Below the pieces are notes generated by a model. It saw only the letters and a program-made list of their open reading frames with translations, made no database searches and was not told where the DNA came from. Position numbers and translations under genes: made by a program. Positions 24,793 to 34,038 of a stretch of DNA of 42,922 nucleotides are shown here, in pieces (position 1 is the stretch's first letter; each line of letters starts with the position of its first letter). The stretch comes from Solimonas sp. SE-A11 (lineage in GTDB: Bacteria > Pseudomonadota > Gammaproteobacteria > Nevskiales > Nevskiaceae): assembly GCF_030345715.1 (NCBI RefSeq), contig NZ_JAUASX010000029.1, forward strand, positions 1 through 42,922. The letters run 5' to 3'.

Positions 24793-25218
24793 TTAGTGGC
24801 GCGCGGCGATCTGGTCGCGCAGGCGGTCTTCCTGCTCGCGCAGTTCCGGCGTCATGGCTTCGCCGAAGTCGTCGGCCTCGAATACCGGGCGAATCTCGAC
24901 CTCGCAGGCCTCGCCCATGGGGTTGGGGCAGCGCTTGACCCACTCGACGGCTTCTTCCATCGAGCGTACCTGCCACAGCCAGAAGCCGGCCAGCAGCTCC
25001 TTGGTCTCGGCGAAGGGGCCGTCGATCACCGAACGCTGGCTGCCCTCGAAACGCACGCGGGCGCCGCGGGAGCTCGGGTGCAGGCCTTCGCCGGCCAGCA
25101 TGATGCCGGCCTTCACCAGTTCCTCGTTATATTGGCCCATCTGGGTCAGCAGCTGCGGGTCCGGCATCACGCCGGCTTCGGAGTTCCTGTCGGCCTTGAT
25201 CAGTACCATCACGCGCAT
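24793..25218 (-). CDS. YciI/DGPF-domain protein
   Basis: 141 residues with VIDGPFAETKELLAGF, the DGPF signature, and the VMVLIKAD start typical of the family. ATG 25218 follows AAGGAGAAGG, a strong ribosome site, and is the first gene of the operon. It is a diverged paralogue of the next gene. No ECF sigma factor, the usual neighbour, is present. Confidence 0.88.
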   Translation of the reverse strand: MRVMVLIKADRNSEAGVMPDPQLLTQMGQYNEELVKAGIMLAGEGLHPSSRGARVRFEGSQRSVIDGPFAETKELLAGFWLWQVRSMEEAVEWVKRCPNPMGEACEVEIRPVFEADDFGEAMTPELREQEDRLRDQIAARH

Positions 25219-25522
25219 CGTCCTTCTCCTTTGGCTTCAGTGGGGCCGGGAGAGGAGGTTTTTGCCACCTGTTTCCCGGTATTACCGATACGTCGAACCA
25301 GCTGGGCCGATTTCGACAGGCTTTCCGGGGTTATGGGTTAATTGAAGTGCAAGATCATGAAATATAAAGTTTTGTTGTTTGTCTGCCTGGCTGCATTCCG
25401 GTGACCGGAAGGAGTTGGCTCCGCGCCGCGAGCAGTGCTAGCTTGAAAAAGACGGCGTCGAACTCGCGGCCTGTTCCCGGGTCGATTGCTGAGGCGTTCA
25501 TTCCACGAAAAGGATTTCCACG
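25219..25522. promoter_or_regulatory. Divergent promoter region
   Basis: A 304-base gap between divergent operons. An AT-rich pocket at about 25330-25390 is the likely promoter area. No gene, operator palindrome or RNA can be supported; a long minus-strand frame across it is a shadow of the VOC gene. Confidence 0.5.
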
Positions 25523-25927
25523 ATGAGCACGCAGATCTTCGTCAACCTGCCGGTCCGCGACCTTCCCGCGTCGGTGGACTTCTTCAAGCAACTGGGTTTC
25601 GGCTTCAACAACCAGTTCACCGACGACACGGCGGCCTGCATGGTGATCGGCGACAACATCTATGCGATGCTGCTGACCGAGGCGAAGTTCCAGACCTTCA
25701 CGCCCAAGCCGATCTGCGACGCACGCAAGAGCACCGAGGTGCTGGTCTGCCTCAGCCGCGACAGCCGCGAGGCGGTTGACGAGATGGTGAAGAAGGCGGT
25801 GTCCGCGGGCGGTAGCACCTACCGCCCGTCTCAGGATCATGGCTTCATGTACCAGCATGGTTTCCAGGACCTGGACGGCCATATCTGGGAGCTGATCCAC
25901 ATGTCCCCCGAGGCGCCAAAGGGCTGA
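25523..25927 (+). CDS. VOC-family (glyoxalase-like) protein
   Basis: 134 residues. Two beta-alpha-beta-beta-beta units: IFVNLPVRDLPASVDFFKQ at the start and DLDGHIWEL near the end, with the closing Glu a metal-ligand candidate. The ATG follows AAAGGA. It is first in a plus-strand run of small genes with 10- to 37-base gaps. The reaction is unknown; the family includes isomerases, dioxygenases and resistance proteins. Confidence 0.88.
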   Translation: MSTQIFVNLPVRDLPASVDFFKQLGFGFNNQFTDDTAACMVIGDNIYAMLLTEAKFQTFTPKPICDARKSTEVLVCLSRDSREAVDEMVKKAVSAGGSTYRPSQDHGFMYQHGFQDLDGHIWELIHMSPEAPKG

Positions 25928-25964
25928 TCCGAGCGTCTCACCGATTGCCACCGAGGAGAACCAC

Positions 25965-26321
25965 ATGGCTTATGTCGACAGTTTCGTTTTGCCGGTCCCG
26001 AAGAAGAATCTCGACGCCTACCGCAAGATGGCGCGCAAGGCCGGCAAGGTCTGGATGAAGCACGGCGCGTTGCAGTACGTGGAATGCGTCGCCGATGATC
26101 TGCAGCCGGGCAAGAGGACATCCTTTCCCCAGGCGGTGAAGCTCAGGGCGGACGAGGTGGTGGTGTTCTCCTATGCCGTCTACAAGTCGCGCAAGCATCG
26201 CGACCAGGTGATGGGCAAGGTCATGAAGGACCCGCTGATGGCCAACATGGAAATGAAGGACGTGCCGTTCGACGGCAAGCGCATGTTCTGGGGCGGCTTC
26301 AAGCCCATCCTTTCGCTCTGA
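25965..26321 (+). CDS. DUF1428-family protein
   Basis: 118 residues. MAYVDSFVLPVP and the closing MFWGGFKPIL are the conserved ends of DUF1428, a ferredoxin-like alpha/beta barrel family of unknown function. The ribosome site GAGGAG is well placed. It lies between VOC and DUF1579 genes, a cluster common in pseudomonads. Confidence 0.88.
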   Translation: MAYVDSFVLPVPKKNLDAYRKMARKAGKVWMKHGALQYVECVADDLQPGKRTSFPQAVKLRADEVVVFSYAVYKSRKHRDQVMGKVMKDPLMANMEMKDVPFDGKRMFWGGFKPILSL

Positions 26322-26331
26322 GCTCGCGGTC

Positions 26332-26817
26332 ATGCATGGAGAACCGCAGAAGGAACATCTGTGGCTGCAGCAACTGCTGGGCGCCTGGAGCTATGAAGGC
26401 GAGGGCTTTGCCGGGCAGGACCAGCCGCCGGAGAAGATGAGCGGCAGCGAGACCGTCCGCACGCTGGGTGGCTTGTGGATCCAGATCGAGGGGCGCACCC
26501 CGGGGCCAGGTAGCGCCGAGATGAGCAGCATCATCACCCTGGGCTATGACCCGGCCAAGCAGAGCTATGTCGGCAGCTTCATCGCGTCGGTGATGACGAT
26601 GATGTGGCTCTACGAGGGGCAACTCGACGAGAGTGGCAAGGTGCTGACGCTGGATGCGCGCGGCCCGGTGTTCGGCGTGGAAGGCAAATGGGCCGACTAC
26701 CAGGATATCGTCACCATCGTGGATCGTGACCACTGGCGCCTCAGCTCCCAGGTCAAGGGAGACGATGGTCGCTGGACGCAGTTCATGAGCTCCGATCATC
26801 GCCGCGTGAAGACCTGA
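26332..26817 (+). CDS. DUF1579-family protein
   Basis: 161 residues. LLGAWSYEGEG, the SETVRTLGGLWIQIEG region and LGYDPAKQSYVG match the DUF1579 pattern, a calycin-like beta-barrel of unknown function. It starts 10 bases after the DUF1428 gene and its stop overlaps the next ATG by one base, so it is coupled to that gene. Confidence 0.82.
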   Translation: MHGEPQKEHLWLQQLLGAWSYEGEGFAGQDQPPEKMSGSETVRTLGGLWIQIEGRTPGPGSAEMSSIITLGYDPAKQSYVGSFIASVMTMMWLYEGQLDESGKVLTLDARGPVFGVEGKWADYQDIVTIVDRDHWRLSSQVKGDDGRWTQFMSSDHRRVKT

Positions 26818-27191
26818 TGGATGTCTCGCTGAAGGGGCGCGCGCTGGATTTCCTGCGCATGGTAACGGCTGGCGAGATCCGCGCGGCCTACCGGCGCCAT
26901 GTTGCCCCGGATTTTCGGCATCACAACGCCTGGTTCGCGGGGGACGCGGATTCGCTGATGCGCGGGATGGAGGAGAACCACGAGCGCTTTCCGCGCAAGC
27001 TGGCGCAGGTGCGGCATGCGCTGCAGGACGGCGACACCGTGGCCGTGCATACCCACCTGCGCCTGGAGCCGGAGGACCGCGGCATGGCGCTGGTGCATAT
27101 CTTCCGCTTCGAGGATGGGTTGATCGCCGAGCTTTGGGACCTTGCCCAGGCGGTGCCCGAACAGATGCCCAATGAAAACGGTATGTTCTGA
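26817..27191 (+). CDS. SnoaL/NTF2-like protein
   Basis: 124 residues with the cone-shaped NTF2/SnoaL pattern: Y-RRHVAPDFRHHN, a central TVAVHTHLRL strand and LVHIFRFEDGLIAELWD. Family members are cyclases, isomerases or binding proteins. The ATG overlaps the DUF1579 stop. No unusual feature. Confidence 0.82.
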   Translation: MDVSLKGRALDFLRMVTAGEIRAAYRRHVAPDFRHHNAWFAGDADSLMRGMEENHERFPRKLAQVRHALQDGDTVAVHTHLRLEPEDRGMALVHIFRFEDGLIAELWDLAQAVPEQMPNENGMF

Positions 27192-27226
27192 CCCGACACG
27201 TACAACAAGACGACAGGAGAATCCCC

Positions 27227-27802
27227 ATGTTCACCCGCTGCATGCTGCCCCTGGCGCTGGCCGCCAGCCTGGTCTCCGGCGCCGCTTCCGCCGCCACCTA
27301 CGAGATCGAGACGCACCATACCTATCCGAGCCTGGAGATGAGCCACATGGGCATCTCGATCTGGCGCGGCAAGTTCAACAAGAGCTCCGGCATGGTGACC
27401 TACGACCGCAAGGCCAAGACCGGCGCGGTGGACATCAAGACCGAGACCGCCAGCATCGACTTCGGCCATGACGAGATGAACAAGCACTCCATCGCCGAGG
27501 ACTGGCTCAACGCCGCGCAGTTCCCGACGCTGGACTACAAGGGCAAGCTGGTCTTCAAGGGCAAGGGCGACACCCCGACCGAGGTGGACGGCCAGCTCAC
27601 CATGCGCGGCGTCAGCAAGCCGCTGAAGCTGAAGATCAAGAGCTTCAAGTGCATCGATCACCCCTTCTACAAGAAGGAAGTCTGCGGCGCGGATGCGGAG
27701 GGCACGCTGGATCGCGCGGACTATGGCATGACCCAGTACGCCGACAACGGCATGGGCAAGATCCTGATCCGGATCCAGGTCGAGGCGATCAAGCAAGACT
27801 GA
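27227..27802 (+). CDS. YceI-family periplasmic protein
   Basis: 191 residues with a signal peptide (about 1-22, cleavage near ASA) and the YceI lipocalin-like barrel (YEIETHHTYPSLEMSHMG, shown in part, VDGQLTMRGVSKPL). The family binds isoprenoid-type lipids in the periplasm. Last gene of the plus-strand cluster, followed by a strong terminator. Confidence 0.92.
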   Translation: MFTRCMLPLALAASLVSGAASAATYEIETHHTYPSLEMSHMGISIWRGKFNKSSGMVTYDRKAKTGAVDIKTETASIDFGHDEMNKHSIAEDWLNAAQFPTLDYKGKLVFKGKGDTPTEVDGQLTMRGVSKPLKLKIKSFKCIDHPFYKKEVCGADAEGTLDRADYGMTQYADNGMGKILIRIQVEAIKQD

Positions 27803-27820
27803 GCGCCGGCCAAGATCCAG

Positions 27821-27850
27821 GGCCGCGTCCTGAGGGGCGCGGCCTTTTTT
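27821..27850 (+). terminator. Rho-independent terminator after yceI
   Basis: GGCCGCGTCC and GGGCGCGGCC (one G-T pair) around a four-base loop, followed by TTTTTT. Confidence 0.92.
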
Positions 27851-27908
27851 GTGGCCGCGTGCGGCCCCCTCGCGGTAGCATCCCGCCTGAACCCGGGAGA
27901 AGAAGCGC

Positions 27909-29726
27909 ATGTCGGTCGAGGGCGGAGCGAGCGAGCTGGTCAAGGTGGTGGCGCTGCTGGGAGCCGGCGTGGTTGCCGTGCCGCTGTTCAAGCGCCTGGG
28001 CCTGGGCTCCGTGCTGGGTTACCTCGCCGCCGGCATCGTGATCGGTCCCTTTGGAATGGGCTGGTTCAGCGACCCGCAGGCCATCCTGCACGTGGCCGAA
28101 CTGGGCGTGGTCATGTTCCTGTTTGTGATCGGCCTGGAGATGCAGCCGACGCGGCTGTGGAGCCTGCGCGGCGAAATCTTCGGCCTCGGCCTGACCCAGG
28201 TGGCGTTTTGCGGGCTGCTGCTGACGGGCCTGGGTATCCTGGCCTTCGACCTGGCACCAGCCGCGGCCTTCGTCGCCGCCATGGGCTTCGTGATGACCTC
28301 CACCGCCACGGTGATGCTGCTGCTGGACGAGCGCGGCGAGACCTCCACGCCGCGCGGCCAGCGCATCGTTTCGGTGCTGCTGCTGGAAGACCTGGCCATC
28401 GTGCCGCTGCTGGCCTTCGTCGCCTTCCTGGCGCCGGCCGCGGAGGCGGGCGGGCAGTCGCGCTGGGTCAGCGTCGGCCTGGGCATGGGGGCCATCGTCG
28501 GCCTGGTGCTGGCCGGCCGCTGGCTGCTGAACCCGCTGTTCCGCCTGCTGGCGGCGGCGCGTGCCCGCGAGGTGATGACGGCGGCGGCGCTGCTGGTGGT
28601 GCTGGGCGCGGCGCTGCTGATGCAGCTCGGCGGTTTGTCGATGGCGATGGGCGCCTTCCTGGCCGGCGTACTGTTGTCGGAATCCACCTTTCGCCACCAG
28701 CTGGAGGCGGACATCGAGCCCTTCCGCGGCATCCTGCTGGGCCTGTTCTTCCTCAGCGTGGGCATGTCACTGGACCTGGCGGTATTCGGTGCGCAGTGGG
28801 CACTGATCCTGGGAGGCACTCTGGTGTTCATGGCGGTGAAGGCTGCCGGCATCTACGGCGTGGCGCGTCTCTACCGCGGGGCCCATGACGACGCGCTGCA
28901 CCGCACGGCGATGATGGCGCAGGGCGGCGAGTTCGCCTTCGTGCTCTATGCGGCCGGTGCTGCGGCAGGCATCTTCGACGCGCAGCTCAATGCGGTGTTC
29001 ACGGCGATCGTGATCCTGTCGATGGCGCTGACGCCGCTGGTGGTGATCTCGCTGCGCTGGCTGATCCCGCGCGCGGGCGAGTCGATGGATGGCGTCGATG
29101 CAGCCGAGGGCCTGGAAGGCCGCGTGCTGCTGATCGGCTTCGGCCGCTTCGGCCAGGTGGCCAGCCAGGCGCTGCTGGCGCGTGGCTTCCAGGTGGCGAT
29201 CATCGATACCGACACCGACATGATCCGCAGCGCCGCAGATTTCGGCTTCAAGGTCTACTACGGCGACGGCACTCGCCTGGACGTGCTGCGCGCCTCGGGC
29301 GTGGAGAAGGCGCAGGTGGTGGCGGTGTGCATCGACAATCGCGAGGCGGCGCTGAAGATCGTGGAGCTGGTGAAGCACGAATTCCCGCATGCCAAGCTGC
29401 TGGTGCGTGCCTTCGACCGCGAGCACGCCATGAAGCTGATCTCCGCCGACGTGGACTACCAGATCCGCGAGACCTTCGAGTCGGCCAGCGCCTTCGGCCA
29501 TGCCGCGCTGCTGGCGCTGGGCGTGCCGGCGGCCGAGGCCGAGGAGATCGCCGAGGACGTGCGTCGCCGCGATCTGGAGCGCCTGACCATCCAGGTCACC
29601 GGCGGCATCACTGCCGGGCGCGACCTGATGCACGGCAACCGCCTGAAGCCGCGTCCGTTGACCGAGCCGCGCCAGCAGGGCGAGGCGCTGAGCCCGGAAA
29701 CCGAGGCGCTGACCCGGCCGCGCTGA
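27909..29726 (+). CDS. Kef-type K+/H+ antiporter (CPA2) with TrkA-N domain
   Basis: 605 residues. The first about 390 are a CPA2 transporter with 12-13 membrane segments (for example VLGYLAAGIVIGPFG, FLFVIGLEM and FFLSVGMSLDL). From about 398 a cytosolic RCK/TrkA-N domain follows, with VLLIGFGRFGQ binding NAD(H) and YYGDGTRLDVL. It moves K+ out in exchange for H+ in the inner membrane, gated by ligand and, in Kef proteins, by glutathione adducts. No KefF/KefG partner is nearby. Confidence 0.92.
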   Translation: MSVEGGASELVKVVALLGAGVVAVPLFKRLGLGSVLGYLAAGIVIGPFGMGWFSDPQAILHVAELGVVMFLFVIGLEMQPTRLWSLRGEIFGLGLTQVAFCGLLLTGLGILAFDLAPAAAFVAAMGFVMTSTATVMLLLDERGETSTPRGQRIVSVLLLEDLAIVPLLAFVAFLAPAAEAGGQSRWVSVGLGMGAIVGLVLAGRWLLNPLFRLLAAARAREVMTAAALLVVLGAALLMQLGGLSMAMGAFLAGVLLSESTFRHQLEADIEPFRGILLGLFFLSVGMSLDLAVFGAQWALILGGTLVFMAVKAAGIYGVARLYRGAHDDALHRTAMMAQGGEFAFVLYAAGAAAGIFDAQLNAVFTAIVILSMALTPLVVISLRWLIPRAGESMDGVDAAEGLEGRVLLIGFGRFGQVASQALLARGFQVAIIDTDTDMIRSAADFGFKVYYGDGTRLDVLRASGVEKAQVVAVCIDNREAALKIVELVKHEFPHAKLLVRAFDREHAMKLISADVDYQIRETFESASAFGHAALLALGVPAAEAEEIAEDVRRRDLERLTIQVTGGITAGRDLMHGNRLKPRPLTEPRQQGEALSPETEALTRPR

Positions 29727-29836
29727 CACGGGCCGCGGACTGACGGGCGATTGTCTCTGCTCCTGCCTGGGCCATACTGCGGCCAGAACGATGAGGGCGT
29801 ACACCAAAGGGCGCCACCAAGGAGGAGGGAAGGGCG

Positions 29837-30634
29837 ATGAATGCAGACGGCCCGCGCATGCAGGTCTACCTGTGGGATCGCTGCTTCCTGCTGCAGGGGC
29901 GGGGATATGAGCTGGACCGGCGGCATAACCCCTACCATCGCCCATCGGCCACCTTGCTGGTGGCGCACGAGGGGACTTTCGAACTGGGCATCAACGGCGA
30001 GCCGCCGCGTGATTACGAGGCGGTGCTGCTGCCGGTCAACATCCGGCGCGACTGGATCACCAGCCATGGCCGTCCCTTCACCATCATGGATGCGAGCGTC
30101 AGCAGCGAGGCGTATCTGCGCCTGGCGCCTTACCTGACCCCGGGGCAGCCACTGGTGCTGGCAGCGGCGCTGCGTGACCGCCTGCGCGGCCTGCTGGCTC
30201 GGCAGGCGCCCGGCGTGCTGGATATCGAGGCGGCGGTGGCGCTGTTCGGGGCCGCTGTGGATGCCTGCTGCGATCCGCCGCGCCCGCCGCTGCTGCGCGA
30301 GCCGCGCATCCGGCGCGTGATGGAGAAGATCGAGCGCCTGCCACTGGACCAGCTCTCGCACGAGGATCTGTCGCGCGAGGCGCAGCTGTCCGCCTCGCGC
30401 CTGCGCGCGCTGTTCCAGCGCCATGTCGGCTGCACCATTTCCCAATACATGCGCTGGGTGGCCGGCTCGAAGGCAGCGGAGATGTGGCGCGAGGGCAGCA
30501 GCTTCACCGAGATCGCGCTGGCGGCGGGCTTCTACGATCTGGCGCATGCGGACCGCGTGATGAACGAGATCTTCGGCATGAATCCCTCGGTCATGACTGA
30601 CCCGCGGCAATACCGGCTGCACTTCCGGCGCTGA
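29837..30634 (+). CDS. AraC-family transcriptional regulator
   Basis: 265 residues. The C-terminal AraC DNA-binding domain (about 160-262) has two HTHs (LSHEDLSREAQLSASRLRALF and FTEIALAAGFYDLAHADRVM, shown in part). The N-terminal about 140 residues resemble a cupin sensor. It precedes the esterase gene by 147 bases, same strand, and may regulate it; the ligand is unknown. A GGAGGAGGG tract lies just upstream of ATG 29837. Confidence 0.9.
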   Translation: MNADGPRMQVYLWDRCFLLQGRGYELDRRHNPYHRPSATLLVAHEGTFELGINGEPPRDYEAVLLPVNIRRDWITSHGRPFTIMDASVSSEAYLRLAPYLTPGQPLVLAAALRDRLRGLLARQAPGVLDIEAAVALFGAAVDACCDPPRPPLLREPRIRRVMEKIERLPLDQLSHEDLSREAQLSASRLRALFQRHVGCTISQYMRWVAGSKAAEMWREGSSFTEIALAAGFYDLAHADRVMNEIFGMNPSVMTDPRQYRLHFRR

Positions 30635-30781
30635 GGGCTCGGCCCCTGCCGGCCCCGCGACCACGGCCAGTCGTTTCGTCCAAGCGCCGCGTCCAAGACA
30701 TCGCGGGCCTCGGTCCAGACAATCCCCTCCAGCCCGCCGAGACGGGTTTTTCCGTCCACCGACAACCTCTGGAGAGAGATC

Positions 30782-31612
30782 ATGCGTCACATCCTGCTCG
30801 CTGCCCTGCTGGCGGCTACCGCGCTACCGGCCTGGGCCGACCCGGCCTGCAGCGAGACCGTCATTGGCAACTCCCGCACCCTGAGCTGTGCCTACAAGAA
30901 CATGACCGTGGTCTCGAACTACGGCATCCCCCGCGTGGTGCAGTACCAGCTTCCGGCGGGCACGCCGCCACCGGGCGGCTGGCCGGCGGTGCTGATGTAC
31001 CAGCCCAGCGTCTTCCCCACGTTCTGGACCGCTCCGGACTACACCCCGGCCGGCGCCTACCACCAGGTCCGCACCATCGAGGCGCTGCTGGATGCGGGCT
31101 ACGCGGTGATTGCCCCGCCCACCAACTACGCGCGCCTCTACCAGTTCTGGGACACCAATGCCCCGGGCGTGGATAGCTGGGTTCCCTATACCAGCACCGA
31201 TGACTACGGCTTCCTCACCAAGGTCATCAACGGCGTGGTGGCGCAGCAGTACGGCCCCATCAATGGCGCACGGCTCTATGCCACCGGCATGTCCAGCGGC
31301 GGCTACAACACCTCGCGCATGGCGGTGAGCTTTGCCGGCCGCTTCCGCGCGCTGGCGGTGCAGTCGGGCTCCTACGCCACCTGCCTGGGCCCCATGTGCA
31401 ACATCCCCGCCGTACTGCCCTGGGACCACCCGCCGACGCTGTTCCTGCATGGCAGCAGCGACTACACCGTGCCGGTCAACACGATGCAGGCCTATCGCGC
31501 CCGCCTGCAGGCGCAGGGCGTGGACACGCGCCAGGTGCTGGGGCCGGGCCTGGGACACGAGTATCTGCCGGAGGCACCGGAGGAAATCGTGGACTGGTTC
31601 AACGCCCACTAA
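30782..31612 (+). CDS. Secreted PHB-depolymerase-like esterase
   Basis: 276 residues. Signal peptide about 1-19 (ends PAWA). An alpha/beta hydrolase with GMSSG (S171 nucleophile), HGSSDYTVP (D227) and GLGHEY (His near 258). This is the arrangement of extracellular poly(3-hydroxybutyrate) depolymerase and feruloyl-esterase relatives. No separate substrate-binding domain is present, so the polymer specificity is uncertain. Exported, followed by its own terminator. Confidence 0.85.
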   Translation: MRHILLAALLAATALPAWADPACSETVIGNSRTLSCAYKNMTVVSNYGIPRVVQYQLPAGTPPPGGWPAVLMYQPSVFPTFWTAPDYTPAGAYHQVRTIEALLDAGYAVIAPPTNYARLYQFWDTNAPGVDSWVPYTSTDDYGFLTKVINGVVAQQYGPINGARLYATGMSSGGYNTSRMAVSFAGRFRALAVQSGSYATCLGPMCNIPAVLPWDHPPTLFLHGSSDYTVPVNTMQAYRARLQAQGVDTRQVLGPGLGHEYLPEAPEEIVDWFNAH

Positions 31613-31625
31613 GGCCGACCAGGGC

Positions 31626-31664
31626 AAGCCGGCTCCGCCGCAGGGCGGGGCCGGCTTCTTTCGT
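31626..31664 (+). terminator. Rho-independent terminator after the esterase
   Basis: A 14-base stem, AAGCCGGCTCCGCC with GGCGGGGCCGGCTT (one G-T pair), followed by CTTTCGTTT. Confidence 0.88.
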
Positions 31665-31734
31665 TTAGGGCCAGAGGGCAGGGGCTGCCGACAGCGGCTG
31701 GCCACCTTGCAGGAGCCGACAAGGCGAGTCATTG

Positions 31735-31770
31735 AATGATATTCATTATTGATTGATAATGAGTATCAAT
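31735..31770 (+). promoter_or_regulatory. Fur box (tandem) upstream of the TonB receptor
   Basis: ATTGATAATGAGTATCAAT (31752-31770) is a near-perfect 19-base palindrome matching the Fur consensus, and AATGATATTCATT (31735-31747) is a second adjacent box. They end 17 bases before the receptor start, so iron-replete Fur would repress it. Confidence 0.85.
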
Positions 31771-31787
31771 TCTAAACAGAGCCTGAA

Positions 31788-33986
31788 ATGGACTTCGCCC
31801 CGCTCCCCCGGCGTGCCCCGCGTGCCCGCCGCCTGCTGTCCACCGCATTGCTGGCGGCACTGCCGGCCGCTGCCACCGCCCAGGAAGCGGAGCCTGCGAC
31901 GCTGCCCGCGGTGGAGGTGAAGGCCGAGGCCACCCAGCCCTATATCGTCAAGGAGACGGGCGCCGCCACCCGCCTGCCTCTGAGCCTGCGCGAGACGCCG
32001 CAGTCGGTGACGGTGTTCACCCGTCAGCGCCTGGAGGACCAGAACCTGCAGTCGATGCGCGAGGTGCTCGACAACACCCCGGGCATCTACTCCTATGCCT
32101 ACGACACCGAGCGCGTGGTGTTCACGGTACGCGGCTTCGTCATCGACAACCTGCTGTACGACAACATCCCGGCCAGCACGGTGTTCAGCACCGGCTCGAT
32201 CGACGAGACCATCGACACCGCGATGTACGAGCGCATCGAGATCGTGCGCGGCGCCACGGGCCTGTTGTCGGGTGCGGGCAATCCTGCCGCCGCGGTCAAC
32301 CTGGTGCGCAAGCGCGCCGACAGCCGCAGCTTCGACCTGTCGTCGTCGTTCACGGCCGGCTCCTGGAATGACTACCGCGCGGTGGCCGATCTTTCCACGC
32401 CGCTGACGGCGGACGGCAGCGTTCGCGCCCGTGCCGTGGGTGTCTACCAGGGGCGTGATTCCTATCGGGACCTGTACACCAGCGAGAATCAGGCGTTCTA
32501 CGCAACGGTGGCCGCCGACCTGGGGCCCGAGACCGTGCTGACGCTGGGCTACGACTACCTGGAGACGCAGCCGCAGGCCAACACCTGGGGCTCGTTCCCG
32601 CTGTTCTACAGCGACGGCACCCGCACCGACTGGCGGCGCTCGGTCACCACGGCGGCCAACTGGAGCTTCTGGAACAAGCGCACCGAGACGCTCCTGGCCG
32701 AGCTGGAGCATCGCTTCGGCAACGGCTGGTCGCTGAACTCCACGTTGACTCATCGCGATCTGGGCAGCGATCTGGCCCTGTTCTACATGGAGGGTTACCC
32801 GGACCCGACGACAGGCCAGGGGCTGACACCATATGCGTATCGCAGCCGGGAGGGCGGGCAGATGAACTCGCTGGACCTGTTCGCCAAGGGGCCCTTCGAA
32901 CTGTTCGGCCGCAAGCACGAGGTGATCGTGGGCGCCAACCACTCGCGGCTGAAGCTGGACGGCTACGAGTTCGCCGCGCCCGCGGTGCTGCCGGATACCG
33001 GCAACTTCTTCGAGTGGGATGGCTCCTATCCCGAGCCGGTGTTCTCCACCACGGCAGATAGGATCACAGGCATTACCACCGACCAGACGGCGCTCTATGC
33101 GGCCTACCGCTTCTCGCTGGCGGATACGCTCAAACTGATCGCCGGCCTGCGTCACACGCGCTGGGACACGGATTACTTCGACGTCTACTCCGACGCCGAT
33201 GCCTTCGTCTACAAGGAGCATCCCACCACGCCCTACGCCGGCCTGGTCTACGACTTCCTGCCCCAGTGGTCGGCCTTCGCCAGCTACACTGAGATATTCA
33301 AGCCGCAGAACAAGCTGGATCGCAACGGCAGCTTCCTGGATCCGACCACCGGCCAGAGCGTGGAACTCGGCATCAAGGGCGAGCACTTCGGCGGCCGGCT
33401 GAACACCGCGCTGACACTGTTCGACACGCGGCAGGACAATGTCGCGACGCTGGACGAGGAGATCGACCCCAACACAGGCAGTCCGTACACCGTGCCCGGC
33501 CGCCCGCTCACGCAAGCTTCGGTCAACGTCGATGGAGCCCGCAGCCGCGGCTTCGAGCTGGAAATCTCCGGCCAGCCGATCCAGGGCTGGAACCTGTCCC
33601 TGGGCTGGTCCAACTTCTCCCTGGAGGACGCGGATGGCAACGGGTTGAACCGCTACGTGCCGCGCACCATGGTGCGCAGCTTCACCAGCTGGACCCCACA
33701 GGGTGTCTGGAGCAAGCTGACCCTCGGTGGCGGCGTGAACTGGCAGTCCAGGAGCAAGGCCACGGTGTACGCGCCGGGCACGCCGGACCCGGTGGCCACC
33801 GAATGGGAGCAGAGCCCGGTGACCCTGGTCAGCTTGCTGGCACGCTATGAGGTGACGGAGGACTTCTCCGTGCAGCTCAACGGCAACAACCTGCTGGATT
33901 GCAAATACTACGTGCTCGACGAGTACGGCAACCTGTACTTCGGCACGCCGTCCAGCGGCAGCGTGACGCTGAACCTGCGCTTCTGA
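31788..33986 (+). CDS. TonB-dependent siderophore receptor (FhuE/FpvA-like)
   Basis: 732 residues. An export signal with an RR-rich start (about 1-31), then a plug domain (RLPLSLRETPQSVTVFTRQRL, shown in part, RGF, RIEIVRGATGLLSGAGNPAA) and a 22-strand barrel ending in SVTLNLRF, with the closing Phe typical of outer-membrane proteins. It lacks the extra N-terminal signalling domain of FpvA-type transducers, so it is a transporter only. It takes up a hydroxamate-type ferric siderophore, probably a xenosiderophore, by comparison with FhuE-like proteins. Controlled by the Fur boxes above. Confidence 0.92.
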   Translation: MDFAPLPRRAPRARRLLSTALLAALPAAATAQEAEPATLPAVEVKAEATQPYIVKETGAATRLPLSLRETPQSVTVFTRQRLEDQNLQSMREVLDNTPGIYSYAYDTERVVFTVRGFVIDNLLYDNIPASTVFSTGSIDETIDTAMYERIEIVRGATGLLSGAGNPAAAVNLVRKRADSRSFDLSSSFTAGSWNDYRAVADLSTPLTADGSVRARAVGVYQGRDSYRDLYTSENQAFYATVAADLGPETVLTLGYDYLETQPQANTWGSFPLFYSDGTRTDWRRSVTTAANWSFWNKRTETLLAELEHRFGNGWSLNSTLTHRDLGSDLALFYMEGYPDPTTGQGLTPYAYRSREGGQMNSLDLFAKGPFELFGRKHEVIVGANHSRLKLDGYEFAAPAVLPDTGNFFEWDGSYPEPVFSTTADRITGITTDQTALYAAYRFSLADTLKLIAGLRHTRWDTDYFDVYSDADAFVYKEHPTTPYAGLVYDFLPQWSAFASYTEIFKPQNKLDRNGSFLDPTTGQSVELGIKGEHFGGRLNTALTLFDTRQDNVATLDEEIDPNTGSPYTVPGRPLTQASVNVDGARSRGFELEISGQPIQGWNLSLGWSNFSLEDADGNGLNRYVPRTMVRSFTSWTPQGVWSKLTLGGGVNWQSRSKATVYAPGTPDPVATEWEQSPVTLVSLLARYEVTEDFSVQLNGNNLLDCKYYVLDEYGNLYFGTPSSGSVTLNLRF

Positions 33987-33999
33987 GCCTGCGGTCCAC

Positions 34000-34038
34000 A
34001 GGCCTCTCGCCCCTCCGGGGCGGGAGGCCTTTCGCGTT
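34000..34038. terminator. Bidirectional terminator between TonB receptor and quinone oxidoreductase
   Basis: AGGCCTCTCGCCCC and GGGGCGGGAGGCCT form a near-perfect 14-base stem in the gap between convergent genes. TTTCGCGTTT follows on the plus strand. Confidence 0.85.

Noticed and set aside
26921-27991. 356-codon minus-strand frame
   Set aside because: Antisense to the SnoaL and YceI genes and across the yceI terminator; no recognisable domain.
28767-29945. 392-codon minus-strand frame
   Set aside because: Antisense shadow of the Kef antiporter gene.
31746-33515. 589-codon minus-strand frame
   Set aside because: Antisense shadow of the TonB receptor, whose motifs and Fur box are unambiguous.
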